Shown one piece after another: positions 39,172 to 48,276 of a stretch of 49,942 nt of DNA. Source of the DNA: Salinisphaera sp. (GTDB taxonomy: Bacteria > Pseudomonadota > Gammaproteobacteria > Nevskiales > Salinisphaeraceae). A program made the translations under genes and the position numbers. The notes under the pieces were generated by a model, which saw only the letters and a program-made list of their open reading frames with translations, had not been told where the DNA came from and did no database searches. The stretch lies in assembly GCF_002729955.1 (NCBI RefSeq), contig NZ_PBYA01000040.1, positions 1 through 49,942 on the forward strand. Reading direction: 5' to 3'. Position 1 is the stretch's first letter. Each line of letters opens with the position of its first letter.

Positions 39172-40128
39172 TCAGGCGGTCGCGATCATGCCCAGGGCGC
39201 TGAGCATGAATACGCCCGCGGTAATGGTCGCGCTCGCGGCCAGCGTGGTCACGGCCACGATATTGGCCGCCAGGCGGGCATTGCCGCCCATGGCCTGCAC
39301 CATGATGAAGCTGGCGGCGGCGGTGGGTGCAGCGAAATACAGAAACAGCAGCCCCAGCTCGCGTCCTTCGAAGCCGCACAGCCAGCCCAGGCCGGTAGCC
39401 ACGGCAGGAAACACCACCATCTTGATGGCGGCGGCTGAAAACGCGATGCCGCGGGCTTCGTAGAGCGCACCCAGCGAGAGCGTGCCGCCGATACAGATCA
39501 GCGCCAGCGGCAGGGTCAGACGGGCGAAGTATTCACCCGAAGTCATCATCCACTCGGGAATGGGCAGGCCGGCCGCGGCCACGGGTATGGCCACCAGCGT
39601 GCCGATGATCAACGGGTTGGTGATGATACCGCGGCTGATGCTGCGCCAGTCGGCTTTCTGGTCGGGCTGATACCAGGCCAGAATCAGCACCGACAGCACG
39701 TTGTAGAGCAGAATCACCAGGCCGACCAGAATGCCGCCGGCCGACAGGCCGAAATCGCCGTACATGCTGGCCGCCAGCGCCAGCCCCACGATGCCGCAGT
39801 TGCCGCGAAACGCGCCCTGGACATACACCCCGCGTTCCACGGTTTCGACCCGCCAGATCGCCCACAGCCAGGTCAGCGCGAAGCAGGCCAGCGTTGCCGC
39901 CGCGAAGTAGAGCATCAGCCCCGGCAGCAGTGCCTGGGACAGATCGGCCTTCACGATGCTGATGAATACGAGCGTCGGCATGCTGCCCTTGAATACCAGC
40001 GTCGAGGCGGTATTGATGAAGGCGTCGTCGATCCAGCCCGCGCGCTTCAGGCCGATGCCCAGAAACACCATCGAGAACACCGGCAGGGTGACGTTGAGGG
40101 TCTGAACGAATACAGCGAAAAGATCCAT
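39172..40128 (-). CDS. AEC-family transporter
   Basis: Auxin efflux carrier-like membrane protein, 318 residues, with about ten hydrophobic segments. It begins MDLFAVFVQTLNVTLPVFSMVFLGIGLKRAGWIDDAF, a typical AEC start, and contains PTLVFISIVKADLSQ, GNCGIVGLALAASMYG and TSGEYFARLTLPLALICIGGTLSLGALYE. Proteobacterial members move malate or other small acids; the substrate here is unknown. The ATG at 40128 is chosen; longer upstream extension has no membrane-protein character. It is opposite to the fdh operon and divergent from fdhD, so probably an independent gene inserted in the formate cluster. Confidence 0.88.
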   Translation of the reverse strand: MDLFAVFVQTLNVTLPVFSMVFLGIGLKRAGWIDDAFINTASTLVFKGSMPTLVFISIVKADLSQALLPGLMLYFAAATLACFALTWLWAIWRVETVERGVYVQGAFRGNCGIVGLALAASMYGDFGLSAGGILVGLVILLYNVLSVLILAWYQPDQKADWRSISRGIITNPLIIGTLVAIPVAAAGLPIPEWMMTSGEYFARLTLPLALICIGGTLSLGALYEARGIAFSAAAIKMVVFPAVATGLGWLCGFEGRELGLLFLYFAAPTAAASFIMVQAMGGNARLAANIVAVTTLAASATITAGVFMLSALGMIATA

Positions 40129-40290
40129 GACGAGATCGCGCGAGGGAAGATGAAAAACGGTTGCATGCGCCGTGCCGGGCCGGGGTCGCCGCAGGGCGAG
40201 CCGGGCTGCGCGCGTGCAGAATACACAGATTCGGGCCGGTTCGCGGCCCGCATCTGCCCGCGGCCGGCAGCGATGGGTTACCGTGGGGCG

Positions 40291-41139
40291 ATGAGCGCCG
40301 ACGATGCCGCAACTGCCAGTCCTGCCGAACAAAGCCCGGCGCGTGCGAGTGTGCGTATCCGGGCATACACCCGCGACGGGTTTGCAGGCCGCGACGATAC
40401 CCTGGCCGTCGAACGCGCGCTGGAAATTCATGTCGCAGGCGCCGAGCCGCTGATCACCATGCGCACCCCGGGGGCGGATGCCGAGCTTGCGGCCGGGCTC
40501 ATGCACGGCGAAGGCGTGATCCGTTCCCGCGACGACATCGTCTATCTGCGCGCAGCCCCGGGCGAGGCCGACGTGATGCGGCTCATGCTCAAGCCCGAGG
40601 CCCGGGCGCGACTGGATCGCGTGGAACGCAATACGCTGGCCACGAGCGCCTGCGGGGTCTGCGGCAAACCCAGCTTCTCGCCGCCCCGGCCAACCGGGCG
40701 CCCGAGCAGCGCCGCGGGCCCGGGTCAGGTGGCCCCGGAGCTGCTGCTGGCCCTGCCGGATCGGCTGCGTGCCCGGCAGGGCGTGTTCGACGCCACCGGC
40801 GGTATTCATGCCGCCGGCCTGTTCGATGCCCAGGGCCGGCTGTTGTCGGTGCGCGAAGACGTCGGCCGCCACAATGCGCTCGACAAGCTCATCGGCCGTG
40901 CACTGCTCGACGATCGCCTGCCGCTATCCGACTGCATCGTCATGCTCTCGGGGCGCGCCAGCTACGAGCTGCTGCAGAAGAGCGTGATGGCCGGCGTTCC
41001 GATCGTGTGCGCGGTGTCCGCGCCCAGCAGCTATGCCGTGGCGCTGGCCGAGCAGTTTGGCGTGACGCTGGTGGGTTTTCTAAGAGGCGATCGCTTTAAC
41101 GTGTATAGCCATGCAGAGCGCGTTTGCGGCGCGAGCTAG
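40291..41139 (+). CDS. fdhD: Formate dehydrogenase sulfurtransferase FdhD
   Basis: FdhD-like protein of 282 residues. The conserved CxxC is in TSACGVCGKPS with Cys121 and Cys124, exactly the E. coli FdhD numbering. Other blocks are ADAELAAGLMHGEGVIRS, ATGGIHAAGLFD, VREDVGRHNALDKLIGRAL and LSGRASYELLQKSVMAGVPIV. FdhD passes sulfur from IscS to the bis-MGD cofactor so that formate dehydrogenase becomes active. I prefer the ATG at 40291 (behind a run of four G) to in-frame ATGs at 40273 and 40150. Its presence near fdhF supports a bis-MGD enzyme. Confidence 0.93.
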   Translation: MSADDAATASPAEQSPARASVRIRAYTRDGFAGRDDTLAVERALEIHVAGAEPLITMRTPGADAELAAGLMHGEGVIRSRDDIVYLRAAPGEADVMRLMLKPEARARLDRVERNTLATSACGVCGKPSFSPPRPTGRPSSAAGPGQVAPELLLALPDRLRARQGVFDATGGIHAAGLFDAQGRLLSVREDVGRHNALDKLIGRALLDDRLPLSDCIVMLSGRASYELLQKSVMAGVPIVCAVSAPSSYAVALAEQFGVTLVGFLRGDRFNVYSHAERVCGAS

Positions 41140-41272
41140 CCGCGTGGGGGCTTGGTCTGTGTGGTCGATGCCACCATGGCCTAATAGTCGGCGCTTTGCG
41201 CCTCTGGTATTTCTGGCGGTTTACCGGCATCCGCGTGCCGGCGTCGAACAACGATTGAACAGGGGAAGCGAT

Positions 41273-42361
41273 ATGGCCACGAAACACGGTCTGTGGATTG
41301 CGGGCATTGCCTGCATGGGTTTGCTGCTGGCCGGCTGTGGCAACGGCGACGAGGCCGGCCAGACCGATGCGACCAGCTCGACGGAAAGTACGAGCAGCGA
41401 ACCGGTAAGCCTCATCTTCGGCACCGGCGGTACCTCGGGCAGCTATTACCCCATCGGCGGCGCGCTCAAGCGGGTGTTCGAGGACAGCGATCAGATCGAT
41501 CAGGTCCAGGTCGTGTCGACCGGCGCTTCGGTACAGAACATCAACAATATCCAGGACGGCACCAACCAGCTCGCGATCGTGATGAGCGACGTGGCCTACG
41601 ATGCCATCAACGGCCAGGGCCAGTTCGAGGGCCGCAAGGCCGATATCAAGACCATCGCCGGGCTCTATCCGAACGTGGTGCAGGTGGTCGCCACCGCCAA
41701 TAGCGATATCCAGAGCGTCGCCGACATGAAAGGCAAGCGTATCGGCGTGGGCAAGGTCGGCTCCGGCGTCGAACAAAGCGCCCAGAAGGTGCTGGAAGCC
41801 GCGGGCATGAACTACGACGATCTCGCGCGGGTCAGCCATACCGGCTATGCCGACAGCGTGACCGAAATGAGCAACGGCAATCTCGATGCCGCCTTCTTCA
41901 CTTCGGGCGTGCCCAATTCGAGCATCACCGGCCTGATGCAGAACACCGACGTGAACTTCGTCAACGTCGACGGCGAAACGGCCGATACGCTGCTCGACAA
42001 ATATCCCTACTACGAAACCTATGAAATCCCGGCGGGTGCGCCCGAGCGGTACGATCTCGAAACCGCGGTCAACACGGTCGCCATTCGCAATCTGCTGATC
42101 GCACCGGCTTCGATGTCGGACGATGTCAGCCGCGAGCTGGCCCAGCGCTTCTATGACTATCTGGGTACCGACAAGGTCTCGGTGGGCGCGCTCAAGCAGT
42201 TCGATCGTTCGCGCATGGGCCAGGATGTGGTCGTACCGCTGGCCGCCGGCGCGCAGTCGTTCTACGACAGCCTGAACGGTCAATCCGGCAGCGACTCGGG
42301 CGACGACGCCAGTGGCGACACGGATCAAACGAGCCAGAACGCCGAGACCGACGCCAGCTGA
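41273..42361 (+). CDS. TAXI-family TRAP solute-binding lipoprotein
   Basis: Binding protein of 362 residues of the TAXI branch. The signal ends at a lipobox (LLAGC, Cys22) followed by a Ser/Thr/Asp/Glu-rich linker. The family signature is IFGTGGTSGSYYPIGGAL (about 47-64), then VQVVSTGASVQNINNIQDGTNQLAIVMSDVAYDAING and GKRIGVGKVGSGVEQSAQKVLEAAG. A Ser/Asp/Gln-rich acidic tail ends the protein. TAXI proteins deliver small acids such as glutamate to a fused permease; this substrate is not predictable. AGGGGAA precedes the ATG at 41273. It is first in a three-gene operon. Confidence 0.93.
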   Translation: MATKHGLWIAGIACMGLLLAGCGNGDEAGQTDATSSTESTSSEPVSLIFGTGGTSGSYYPIGGALKRVFEDSDQIDQVQVVSTGASVQNINNIQDGTNQLAIVMSDVAYDAINGQGQFEGRKADIKTIAGLYPNVVQVVATANSDIQSVADMKGKRIGVGKVGSGVEQSAQKVLEAAGMNYDDLARVSHTGYADSVTEMSNGNLDAAFFTSGVPNSSITGLMQNTDVNFVNVDGETADTLLDKYPYYETYEIPAGAPERYDLETAVNTVAIRNLLIAPASMSDDVSRELAQRFYDYLGTDKVSVGALKQFDRSRMGQDVVVPLAAGAQSFYDSLNGQSGSDSGDDASGDTDQTSQNAETDAS

Positions 42362-42376
42362 TCGTCAGCGCAGCCC

Positions 42377-42898
42377 GTGCGGCATTTTCGTGCCGGCGCG
42401 CTCGGCATCTGTGGGGCGTTTCTGCTCGCCCTCGCGGGCCTGGTCGTCTGGCCGCGGACCTGGCTTGTGGTGCGCGATGCCGACGGGCTGCGCTATGCGT
42501 TCGTCGTCCAGCAGCAGCCCCGGTTCTCTCTGGCCTGGACGCATTCGGTAGAAAAGGAAAACTGGGTCGAGACGTTTCATATCGACGATCAGGCGATCGT
42601 GCTCGCCTCGACCCGGTTCAAGACATTCGGTGCCGGGGTGCCCGCCGAGGCCGGGCATGAAACACGCCTTAAGAACGGCTGGGTGGTGATGGACGCCATC
42701 GACCGGGTGGTCGATCCGCTGGCGGTCCAGGCCGCCGCCGCCGAGGGGTATCGCATGCGCTACGGCGGTCGCTGGTTTGCGCTTTCGCGGCCCGGCAAGG
42801 CGCCCATACTGACGTTCGCGGTACGCCGGGCGCCGGTCATAGCCATGTGGCGCGGTATGGTCGGCGCATGGCGGGCCCCGGAAACAGGAAAGCCATGA
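42377..42898 (+). CDS. DUF1850 protein of the TAXI operon
   Basis: DUF1850 protein of 173 residues with an N-terminal hydrophobic anchor or uncleaved signal (AGALGICGAFLLALAGLVVW) and a core with FSLAWTHSVEKENWVETF and RFKTFGAGVPAEAGHETR that marks the family. It is commonly encoded between the TAXI binding protein and the fused permease, as here, and a role in that transport complex is presumed. The start is GTG at 42377, 15 bp after the previous stop. Its stop overlaps the permease start (ATGA at 42895-42898). Confidence 0.85.
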   Translation: MRHFRAGALGICGAFLLALAGLVVWPRTWLVVRDADGLRYAFVVQQQPRFSLAWTHSVEKENWVETFHIDDQAIVLASTRFKTFGAGVPAEAGHETRLKNGWVVMDAIDRVVDPLAVQAAAAEGYRMRYGGRWFALSRPGKAPILTFAVRRAPVIAMWRGMVGAWRAPETGKP

Positions 42899-45078
42899 GT
42901 CAATCCAAGCAATCGCCGGACGCCGTCGAGCCGGCCGTGGCCGATCAACAGACGCTGGAAAAATACGATCGCGAAAGCCGGGTACGCCATGCGCTGCCGA
43001 CCCGGGTGATGCAGTTCGTGATCGCGCTTTGCGTGCTGCTGGCGCTGTTTCATCTGTATACGTCGTTTTCCGGGCCGCTGGTCGACGTGGTCCAGCGCAG
43101 TATTCATCTGTACGTATTGCTCGGGCTGACCTTCGTGCTCTACCCCTGGGCGATGCGCGGCGCGCGTGATCGCGTGGCGGTGGGTGACGTGATTCTGGCC
43201 GTGGCCGCCTTCGCGATCGGCGTTTATATGGTGGTCTCGGCCGACCGGGTGATCGCCTCGGCCGGGCGGATCAATACGCTGGACATGATCGTGGGCCTGG
43301 CCGCGCTGGCTCTGGTCATCGACGCTGCGCGACGGGTGACTGGCTGGGGCCTGCCGGGGCTGGCGATCGTGTTTCTTGCCTACGGCTTCTACGCCAAGCT
43401 GTCCTTCTACCCGCAGCTGAGCGAATCCATTGTGCTGGCGAGTACGCGCCAGATCGTGTCCCACCTGGTCTATATCACCGAAGGGCTGCTGGGCACGGCA
43501 ATCGCGGTGTCGGCCAGCTATATCATCCTGTTCATTCTGTTCGGGGCGTTTCTGGTCAAGTCCGGGCTGGGGCGACTGTTCAACGATCTGGCTCTGGCCC
43601 TGGCCGGGCCCAGTCGCGGCGGGCCGGCCAAGGTGGCGGTGATCGCCAGCGGTTTTCTCGGCTCGATCAACGGTTCGGCCATCGCCAACGTGGTGACCAC
43701 CGGGGCGTTCACCATTCCCTTGATGAAGCGCACGGGCTATCGGGCCAACTTCGCCGGGGCAGTGGAGGCCGCAGCCAGCGTGGGCGGCCAGATCCTGCCG
43801 CCGATCATGGGCGCGGCCGCCTTCATCATGGCCGAGGTGCTGTCGGTGCCGTATACCCAGGTCATGCTGGCCGGCATCATTCCGGCGCTGCTGTTCTATC
43901 TGGGCATTCTGTTTCAGGTGCACCTGCGCGCGTTGCGCAACGGCCTGGAAGGCATTCCGCGTTCCGAGCTCACCCCGCTGAAAAGCGTGCTGCTCGAACG
44001 CGGCCATCTGCTGCTACCGATGGTCGTACTGCTGTGGCTGATCTTCGACGGGCGGGCGCCGTTCTTTGCTGCGTTCTGGTCGATCGCAGCCACGATTCTG
44101 ATCTGTGGCACGCGCAATCTGGTGCTCGGCCTGGCCGTGGTGCTCGTCGCCCTGGTGTTCGAACCCCAGATCTGGGCCCTGATCGAATCACGACCGCTAC
44201 CCGGGCTGCCGGCATCGCGGCTGTGGCTGTTCGCGATCATCGCGGTGCCGATGGCCATCAATGCCATTCGCAGCCGGCTGGGGCTCGAATCGGAGGTCAT
44301 GGATCTGGCCGACTGTCGCGATGCCATGACCGAGGGCGTACGCAACTCGATTCCGGTGGCGATTGCCTGTGCGGCAGTGGGTATCGTCGTGGGCGTGGCC
44401 ACGCTCACCGGCATCGCGCTGGATGCCGCCGATGCGGTGGTCAACCTCGGCCAGGCGATTCCCTCGGAGATGCTGCGCCTGCTGGTGACGCTGGCGCTGA
44501 CCATGGGCGCATCGATCGTGCTCGGCATGGGGCTGCCGAGCATTCCCTGCTACATCATCACCTCGACCATGGCCGCGCCCATTCTGCTCAACCTGCCCCT
44601 GTTTCGGGAGCTGGCGGGGTCGAACGACACGGCCGTGTTCGTGGCCCATATGTTCGTGTTCTATTTCGGCATATTCGCCAATCTCCCCCCGCCGGTCGCA
44701 CTCGCGGCCTATGCTGGTGCCGGCATTTCCGGCGGCTCGCCCAATGCGGCCGGGGTCCAGGCGATGAAGCTGGCGATTGCCGGCTTCGTGGTGCCCTATA
44801 TGTTCGTGTTCGCCCACAGCATGCTCATGATCGATGCCACCTGGCTGAATGTGGCTGCGGTCGCGATCACCGGCGTGGTTGGCGTGGGCCTGCTCGCCGT
44901 CGCGGTGGAAGGCTATCTGCGCCGACCGCTGGGCGCGCCCTGGCGGCTGCTCGCGCTGGTGGGCGCGCTGGCGCTCATCTACCCGGGCTGGGTCAGCGAT
45001 ACGATCGGCGCGCTGATTGCCGTGTCGCTCGTCATGCTGGGCGCGACGGGCCAGGCCGAACGACAGCCGGCGCGTTGA
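42895..45078 (+). CDS. TRAP fused permease (4TM/12TM)
   Basis: Fused small-plus-large TRAP permease of 727 residues. The N-terminal 180 residues hold the DctQ-like helices; the rest is DctM-like, with GRLFNDLALALAGPSRGGPAKVAVIASGFLGSINGSAIANVVTTGAFTIPLMKRTGYRANFAGAVEAAASVGGQILPPIMGAAAFIMAEVL and MGLPSIPCYIITSTMAAPILL. About sixteen helices are expected in all. Fused permeases of this kind pair with TAXI binding proteins. Translation is coupled to the DUF1850 gene by ATGA overlap. I chose the ATG at 42895. Confidence 0.93.
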   Translation: MSQSKQSPDAVEPAVADQQTLEKYDRESRVRHALPTRVMQFVIALCVLLALFHLYTSFSGPLVDVVQRSIHLYVLLGLTFVLYPWAMRGARDRVAVGDVILAVAAFAIGVYMVVSADRVIASAGRINTLDMIVGLAALALVIDAARRVTGWGLPGLAIVFLAYGFYAKLSFYPQLSESIVLASTRQIVSHLVYITEGLLGTAIAVSASYIILFILFGAFLVKSGLGRLFNDLALALAGPSRGGPAKVAVIASGFLGSINGSAIANVVTTGAFTIPLMKRTGYRANFAGAVEAAASVGGQILPPIMGAAAFIMAEVLSVPYTQVMLAGIIPALLFYLGILFQVHLRALRNGLEGIPRSELTPLKSVLLERGHLLLPMVVLLWLIFDGRAPFFAAFWSIAATILICGTRNLVLGLAVVLVALVFEPQIWALIESRPLPGLPASRLWLFAIIAVPMAINAIRSRLGLESEVMDLADCRDAMTEGVRNSIPVAIACAAVGIVVGVATLTGIALDAADAVVNLGQAIPSEMLRLLVTLALTMGASIVLGMGLPSIPCYIITSTMAAPILLNLPLFRELAGSNDTAVFVAHMFVFYFGIFANLPPPVALAAYAGAGISGGSPNAAGVQAMKLAIAGFVVPYMFVFAHSMLMIDATWLNVAAVAITGVVGVGLLAVAVEGYLRRPLGAPWRLLALVGALALIYPGWVSDTIGALIAVSLVMLGATGQAERQPAR

Positions 45079-45172
45079 ACCCGCCGGGCACGAATCCGCA
45101 AACAACCTGATTCGGTAACCGCGATAGCCTGTTACGCTCGCGCCGAGACACTTGAACGACAGCAAGCAGACT

Positions 45173-45373
45173 ATGACCAAGAACCTGACCGACTGGGAAA
45201 CCCTGGAACGCGACGAGACCCGCGGTTTCGAAACCATCGGCATTGAAAAGGAAGGCGGCTGGGAAATCGAAGTACGCTTCGACGACGAGACCGAATCCCG
45301 GACCACCGACCGCACGCCCAAGACCCGCGAGGAAGCGATCGAAACCGGCCGCGAGCTGGCCAAGATGGGCTAG
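45173..45373 (+). CDS. Small DUF2188-like protein, 66 aa
   Basis: Acidic protein of 66 residues, about half Glu, Asp, Thr and Arg. The core GWEIEVRFDDETESRTTDR and the end EEAIETGRELAKMG resemble the DUF2188 pattern of an alternating strand followed by an Ala-rich helix, where the terminal part is often EAIxxARE. Function is unknown and no partner is clear. ATG at 45173 is preferred; a TTG seven codons upstream is possible. A strong terminator follows. Identification as DUF2188 is tentative. Confidence 0.6.
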   Translation: MTKNLTDWETLERDETRGFETIGIEKEGGWEIEVRFDDETESRTTDRTPKTREEAIETGRELAKMG

Positions 45374-45389
45374 TCCCCGCGACGCCGAA

Positions 45390-45435
45390 AGCCCGGCCGC
45401 CCGGTATGTGGATCATGCCGGGGCCGGGCTTTTTT
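45390..45435 (+). terminator. Long terminator after 66-aa gene
   Basis: AGCCCGGCC pairs with GGCCGGGCT, with an inner extension CCCGGTATG with CATGCCGGG around the loop TGGAT. Six T follow (45430-45435). It begins 17 bp past the stop codon. The convergent EamA gene may use it too, though the minus-strand T-run is short. Confidence 0.88.
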
Positions 45436-45442
45436 GTGCGCG

Positions 45443-46402
45443 CTATTGCGGGGCGGTTCGGCGCGCGGGGGCACTGACGATGATCACCCCCGCGATGATG
45501 GCCACGCCGCCGACCACGAAGTTCCAGGTCAGCGCTTCGCCCAGCAGCAGGGCGCCGAAGATCACGCCGAACACCGGCGAGAGAAACGAGAACACGCCCA
45601 GGCGCGAGGCCAGATAACGGCGCAGCAGGGCGAACCACAGCAGCAGCACCCCGAAGGCGATACCGAAGGTCTGAAAGCTCATGCTCACGAGCACGGGCGC
45701 GGTGATGCGAATATCGCCGATATGGCCCAGTCCGGCGGCAATCAGCAGCAGCGAAATGCCGGCGATGCTCAGCTGAAAAGCGAGCGTAAGCGTTGGCCGC
45801 TGTTCGGACAGCGCGGTGGTACGCACCACCACGGTGGTGGCCGCCCAGCCCATGCCGGCCATCGTGCCGAGGATATCGCCGATGATCAGCGAGCTGACCG
45901 CCGGGCCATCGGCCTTGCCACCGCCGGTGGGCGCCATCGCCAACACGATCCCGGCAAAGGCGATCGCAATCCCCGTCCAGTGGCGCAGGCGCAGCTGCTC
46001 GCCCGGCACGAGAAAATGCAGCCCGAGCGCGGCGAATACCGGCGCGGTATAGAGAAACACCGACATATGCGACGCCGTGGTGTATTCCAGGCCCAGCGCC
46101 ACGAAGCAGAACTCTGCGCTAAAGCCGATACCCACCGCCACGCCCGGCCAGAATACGGCACGGGCATCGGCGAGCCGCACGCCGCGGGCCCAGGCCACGG
46201 CGATGACCAGCACGGCAGCCAGCAGCGAGCGGATCGCGATCTGGGCGATCGGCGCGATATCGGCGGCAATCCATTTGATGGCCACCTGCTGCAACCCCAG
46301 CGCCAGACAGAACACGAGCATGAGCAGGCTGCCCTGCATATCCAGCGCGCGCCGGGTGGCGGGCGTGTCCGGGGTCGGCTGTGTGGCGGCACGGGTCGTC
46401 AT
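45443..46402 (-). CDS. EamA/DMT-family transporter
   Basis: Drug/metabolite transporter of 319 residues with two EamA repeats and ten predicted helices. The first repeat contains LGLQQVAIKWIAADIAPIAQIAIRSLLAAVL, and the second YLASRLGVFSFLSPVFGVIFGALLLGEALTWNFVVGGVAIIAG, the family signature. Exporters of amino acids or small metabolites are common in this group; the substrate is unknown. The ATG at 46402 gives a normal N-terminus. A LysR gene is divergent 103 bp away and may regulate it. Confidence 0.9.
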   Translation of the reverse strand: MTTRAATQPTPDTPATRRALDMQGSLLMLVFCLALGLQQVAIKWIAADIAPIAQIAIRSLLAAVLVIAVAWARGVRLADARAVFWPGVAVGIGFSAEFCFVALGLEYTTASHMSVFLYTAPVFAALGLHFLVPGEQLRLRHWTGIAIAFAGIVLAMAPTGGGKADGPAVSSLIIGDILGTMAGMGWAATTVVVRTTALSEQRPTLTLAFQLSIAGISLLLIAAGLGHIGDIRITAPVLVSMSFQTFGIAFGVLLLWFALLRRYLASRLGVFSFLSPVFGVIFGALLLGEALTWNFVVGGVAIIAGVIIVSAPARRTAPQ

Positions 46403-46505
46403 GGGTATGCGGGGCGCTAACAAACGTGGCGGCAAGGAAAACAGCCGGCCGGTATCTGCGCAAACCATTAAACTGGCCGGCCAGGCTCAGGAAAACTCAA
46501 CCGCG

Positions 46506-47474
46506 ATGATCGATCGGCTGCCCTTGAACGCCCTGCGTGCGTTCGTGTTCGCCGCGCGCCATGAAAGCTTCAAGGCCGCGGCACTCGATCTGCATGTCAC
46601 CCCCGGCGCGGTGAGCCGCCACGTCAAACAACTGGAAACGCTGCTCGGCGCGGATCTGTTCGTACGCCATGCCCAGGGCGTGAGTCTGACCGAACGTGGC
46701 GCGCGGCTGGCCGACGAGTCCGGCGAGGCGTTCTCACGGCTGGCGCGCAGCGTCGAAGCCGCACGCAAGACGAGCAGCGGCGGCGCCCAGCTCACCGTCA
46801 GCGCCTCGCCATCGCTCATCCAGCACTGGCTGCTGCCACGGCTGGCCGATTTCGAATCCCGCCACCCGGATATCGCCCTGGCGCTGGAGGCCAGCGCCCA
46901 GCTGGTCGAGCCGGGCTGGCACGAGGATCGTGCCCAGCTCGCCATTCGCTACGGGCAGGGGCCTTGGACGGGGGTGCGCAGCCAGCCGTTGATGCAGGAA
47001 ACGCTGTTCCCCGTCTGTGCGCCCTCGCTGCTGGCGCACGGGCCGGCACTCGACACGCCGGCCGATCTGGCCGGCCACACGTTGCTGCATGTGAAGTGGC
47101 TGTCGAACCAGGCCGAGCTTTTCCCGGGCTGGCGCGAATGGCTGCAGGCCGCCGGCGCCCCCGACGTGGATATTGCCGTACACCGGCGCTATTCGTTGTT
47201 CGGCCTGGCCCTGGACCAGGCCATCGCCGGGCGCGGCGTCGCCCTGGCCACCAGCGTGCTGGCCGCCGATCGGCTGGCCAGCGGCGTGCTCGTTGCGCCG
47301 TTTGGCGCGCGGCATGTGATCGATTCGCCGTTCTCCTACGAATTGCTCATGCCGGCGACGGGCGAGGTGCCGGCCGCGGCGGCCGCGTTTGCCGACTGGT
47401 TGATCGATCAGGCCGCGCGCTTTCGTTGGGATGCCTCGTTGCACGAATCTTGCAGCCCCGCCTGCCAGTCGTAA
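46506..47474 (+). CDS. LysR-family regulator, GcvA-like
   Basis: LysR-type regulator of 322 residues. The HTH (LNALRAFVFAARHESFKAAALDLHVTPGAVSRHVKQLE) has the GcvA-group pattern, and the effector domain starts at about 90 (QLTVSASPSLIQHWLLPRLADFESRHPDIAL). The ATG at 46506 is the first codon that fits this motif; an upstream in-frame extension lacks any pattern. By position it is likely to control the divergent EamA transporter. Effector unknown. Confidence 0.9.
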   Translation: MIDRLPLNALRAFVFAARHESFKAAALDLHVTPGAVSRHVKQLETLLGADLFVRHAQGVSLTERGARLADESGEAFSRLARSVEAARKTSSGGAQLTVSASPSLIQHWLLPRLADFESRHPDIALALEASAQLVEPGWHEDRAQLAIRYGQGPWTGVRSQPLMQETLFPVCAPSLLAHGPALDTPADLAGHTLLHVKWLSNQAELFPGWREWLQAAGAPDVDIAVHRRYSLFGLALDQAIAGRGVALATSVLAADRLASGVLVAPFGARHVIDSPFSYELLMPATGEVPAAAAAFADWLIDQAARFRWDASLHESCSPACQS

Positions 47475-47579
47475 GTACGTACTATGGATGCGCTCAGCGC
47501 GATCGGGGTTTTCGATTGCGCGCCGGATCAGGTCTAATGCGCGCGTTCGCCCGCGAATCGCCGACAAAGGAAGCTGCCC

Positions 47580-48212
47580 ATGGACGAGAACGTGACCGTC
47601 ATCGATCATCCGCTCATCGCACACAAGCTCACGCTGATGCGACGCAAGAACTCGTCCACGCAGAAATTTCGCAGCCTGCTGCGCGAGGTCGCCCATCTGC
47701 TGACCTACGAGATCACCCGCGATCTGGAAATGACCACCGAGCGCATCGAAACGCCCATGCAGGAAATGGATGCGCCTACACTCGCCGGCAAGAAGCTGTG
47801 CTTCGTATCCATCCTGCGGGCCGGCAACGGCCTGCTGGAAGGCATGGTGGAGCTCATGCCCTCGGCGCGGGTCGGCCATATCGGCATGTTTCGCGACCCG
47901 GACTCGCTGGAAGCGGTCGAGTACTACTGCAAGGTGCCCCAGGATATCGGCGAGCGCCGTGTGATCGTGGTCGACCCGATGCTGGCCACCGGCAATTCGG
48001 CCATCGCCTCGATCTCGCATCTGAAGAAGCAGGGTGCCAAGAACATGAAGTTCCTCTGCCTGCTGGCTGCCCCCGAAGGCGTGGCCGCCCTGCGCGAAGC
48101 CCACCCGGACGTGCCGATCTTCACTGCGGCTATCGACGAACGGCTCGACGAGCACGGCTATATCCGCCCCGGTCTGGGCGATGCCGGTGACCGCATGTAC
48201 GGCACCAAGTAA
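47580..48212 (+). CDS. upp: Uracil phosphoribosyltransferase
   Basis: UPRTase of 210 residues that converts uracil and PRPP to UMP. Motifs are [17 protein letters not shown] (about 77-93), [10 protein letters not shown], the PRPP-binding [12 protein letters not shown] (about 130-141) and the uracil-specific ending [17 protein letters not shown]. Length and start match the family. uraA follows 64 bp downstream on the same strand, a well-known salvage pair. Confidence 0.97.
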   Translation: MDENVTVIDHPLIAHKLTLMRRKNSSTQKFRSLLREVAHLLTYEITRDLEMTTERIETPMQEMDAPTLAGKKLCFVSILRAGNGLLEGMVELMPSARVGHIGMFRDPDSLEAVEYYCKVPQDIGERRVIVVDPMLATGNSAIASISHLKKQGAKNMKFLCLLAAPEGVAALREAHPDVPIFTAAIDERLDEHGYIRPGLGDAGDRMYGTK

Positions 48213-48276
48213 AACGATACGCCTGGCGCGGCCGAGGGTCGAGTGCGTGCGGGCCGCTGAGCAACGGGGGGCATGG

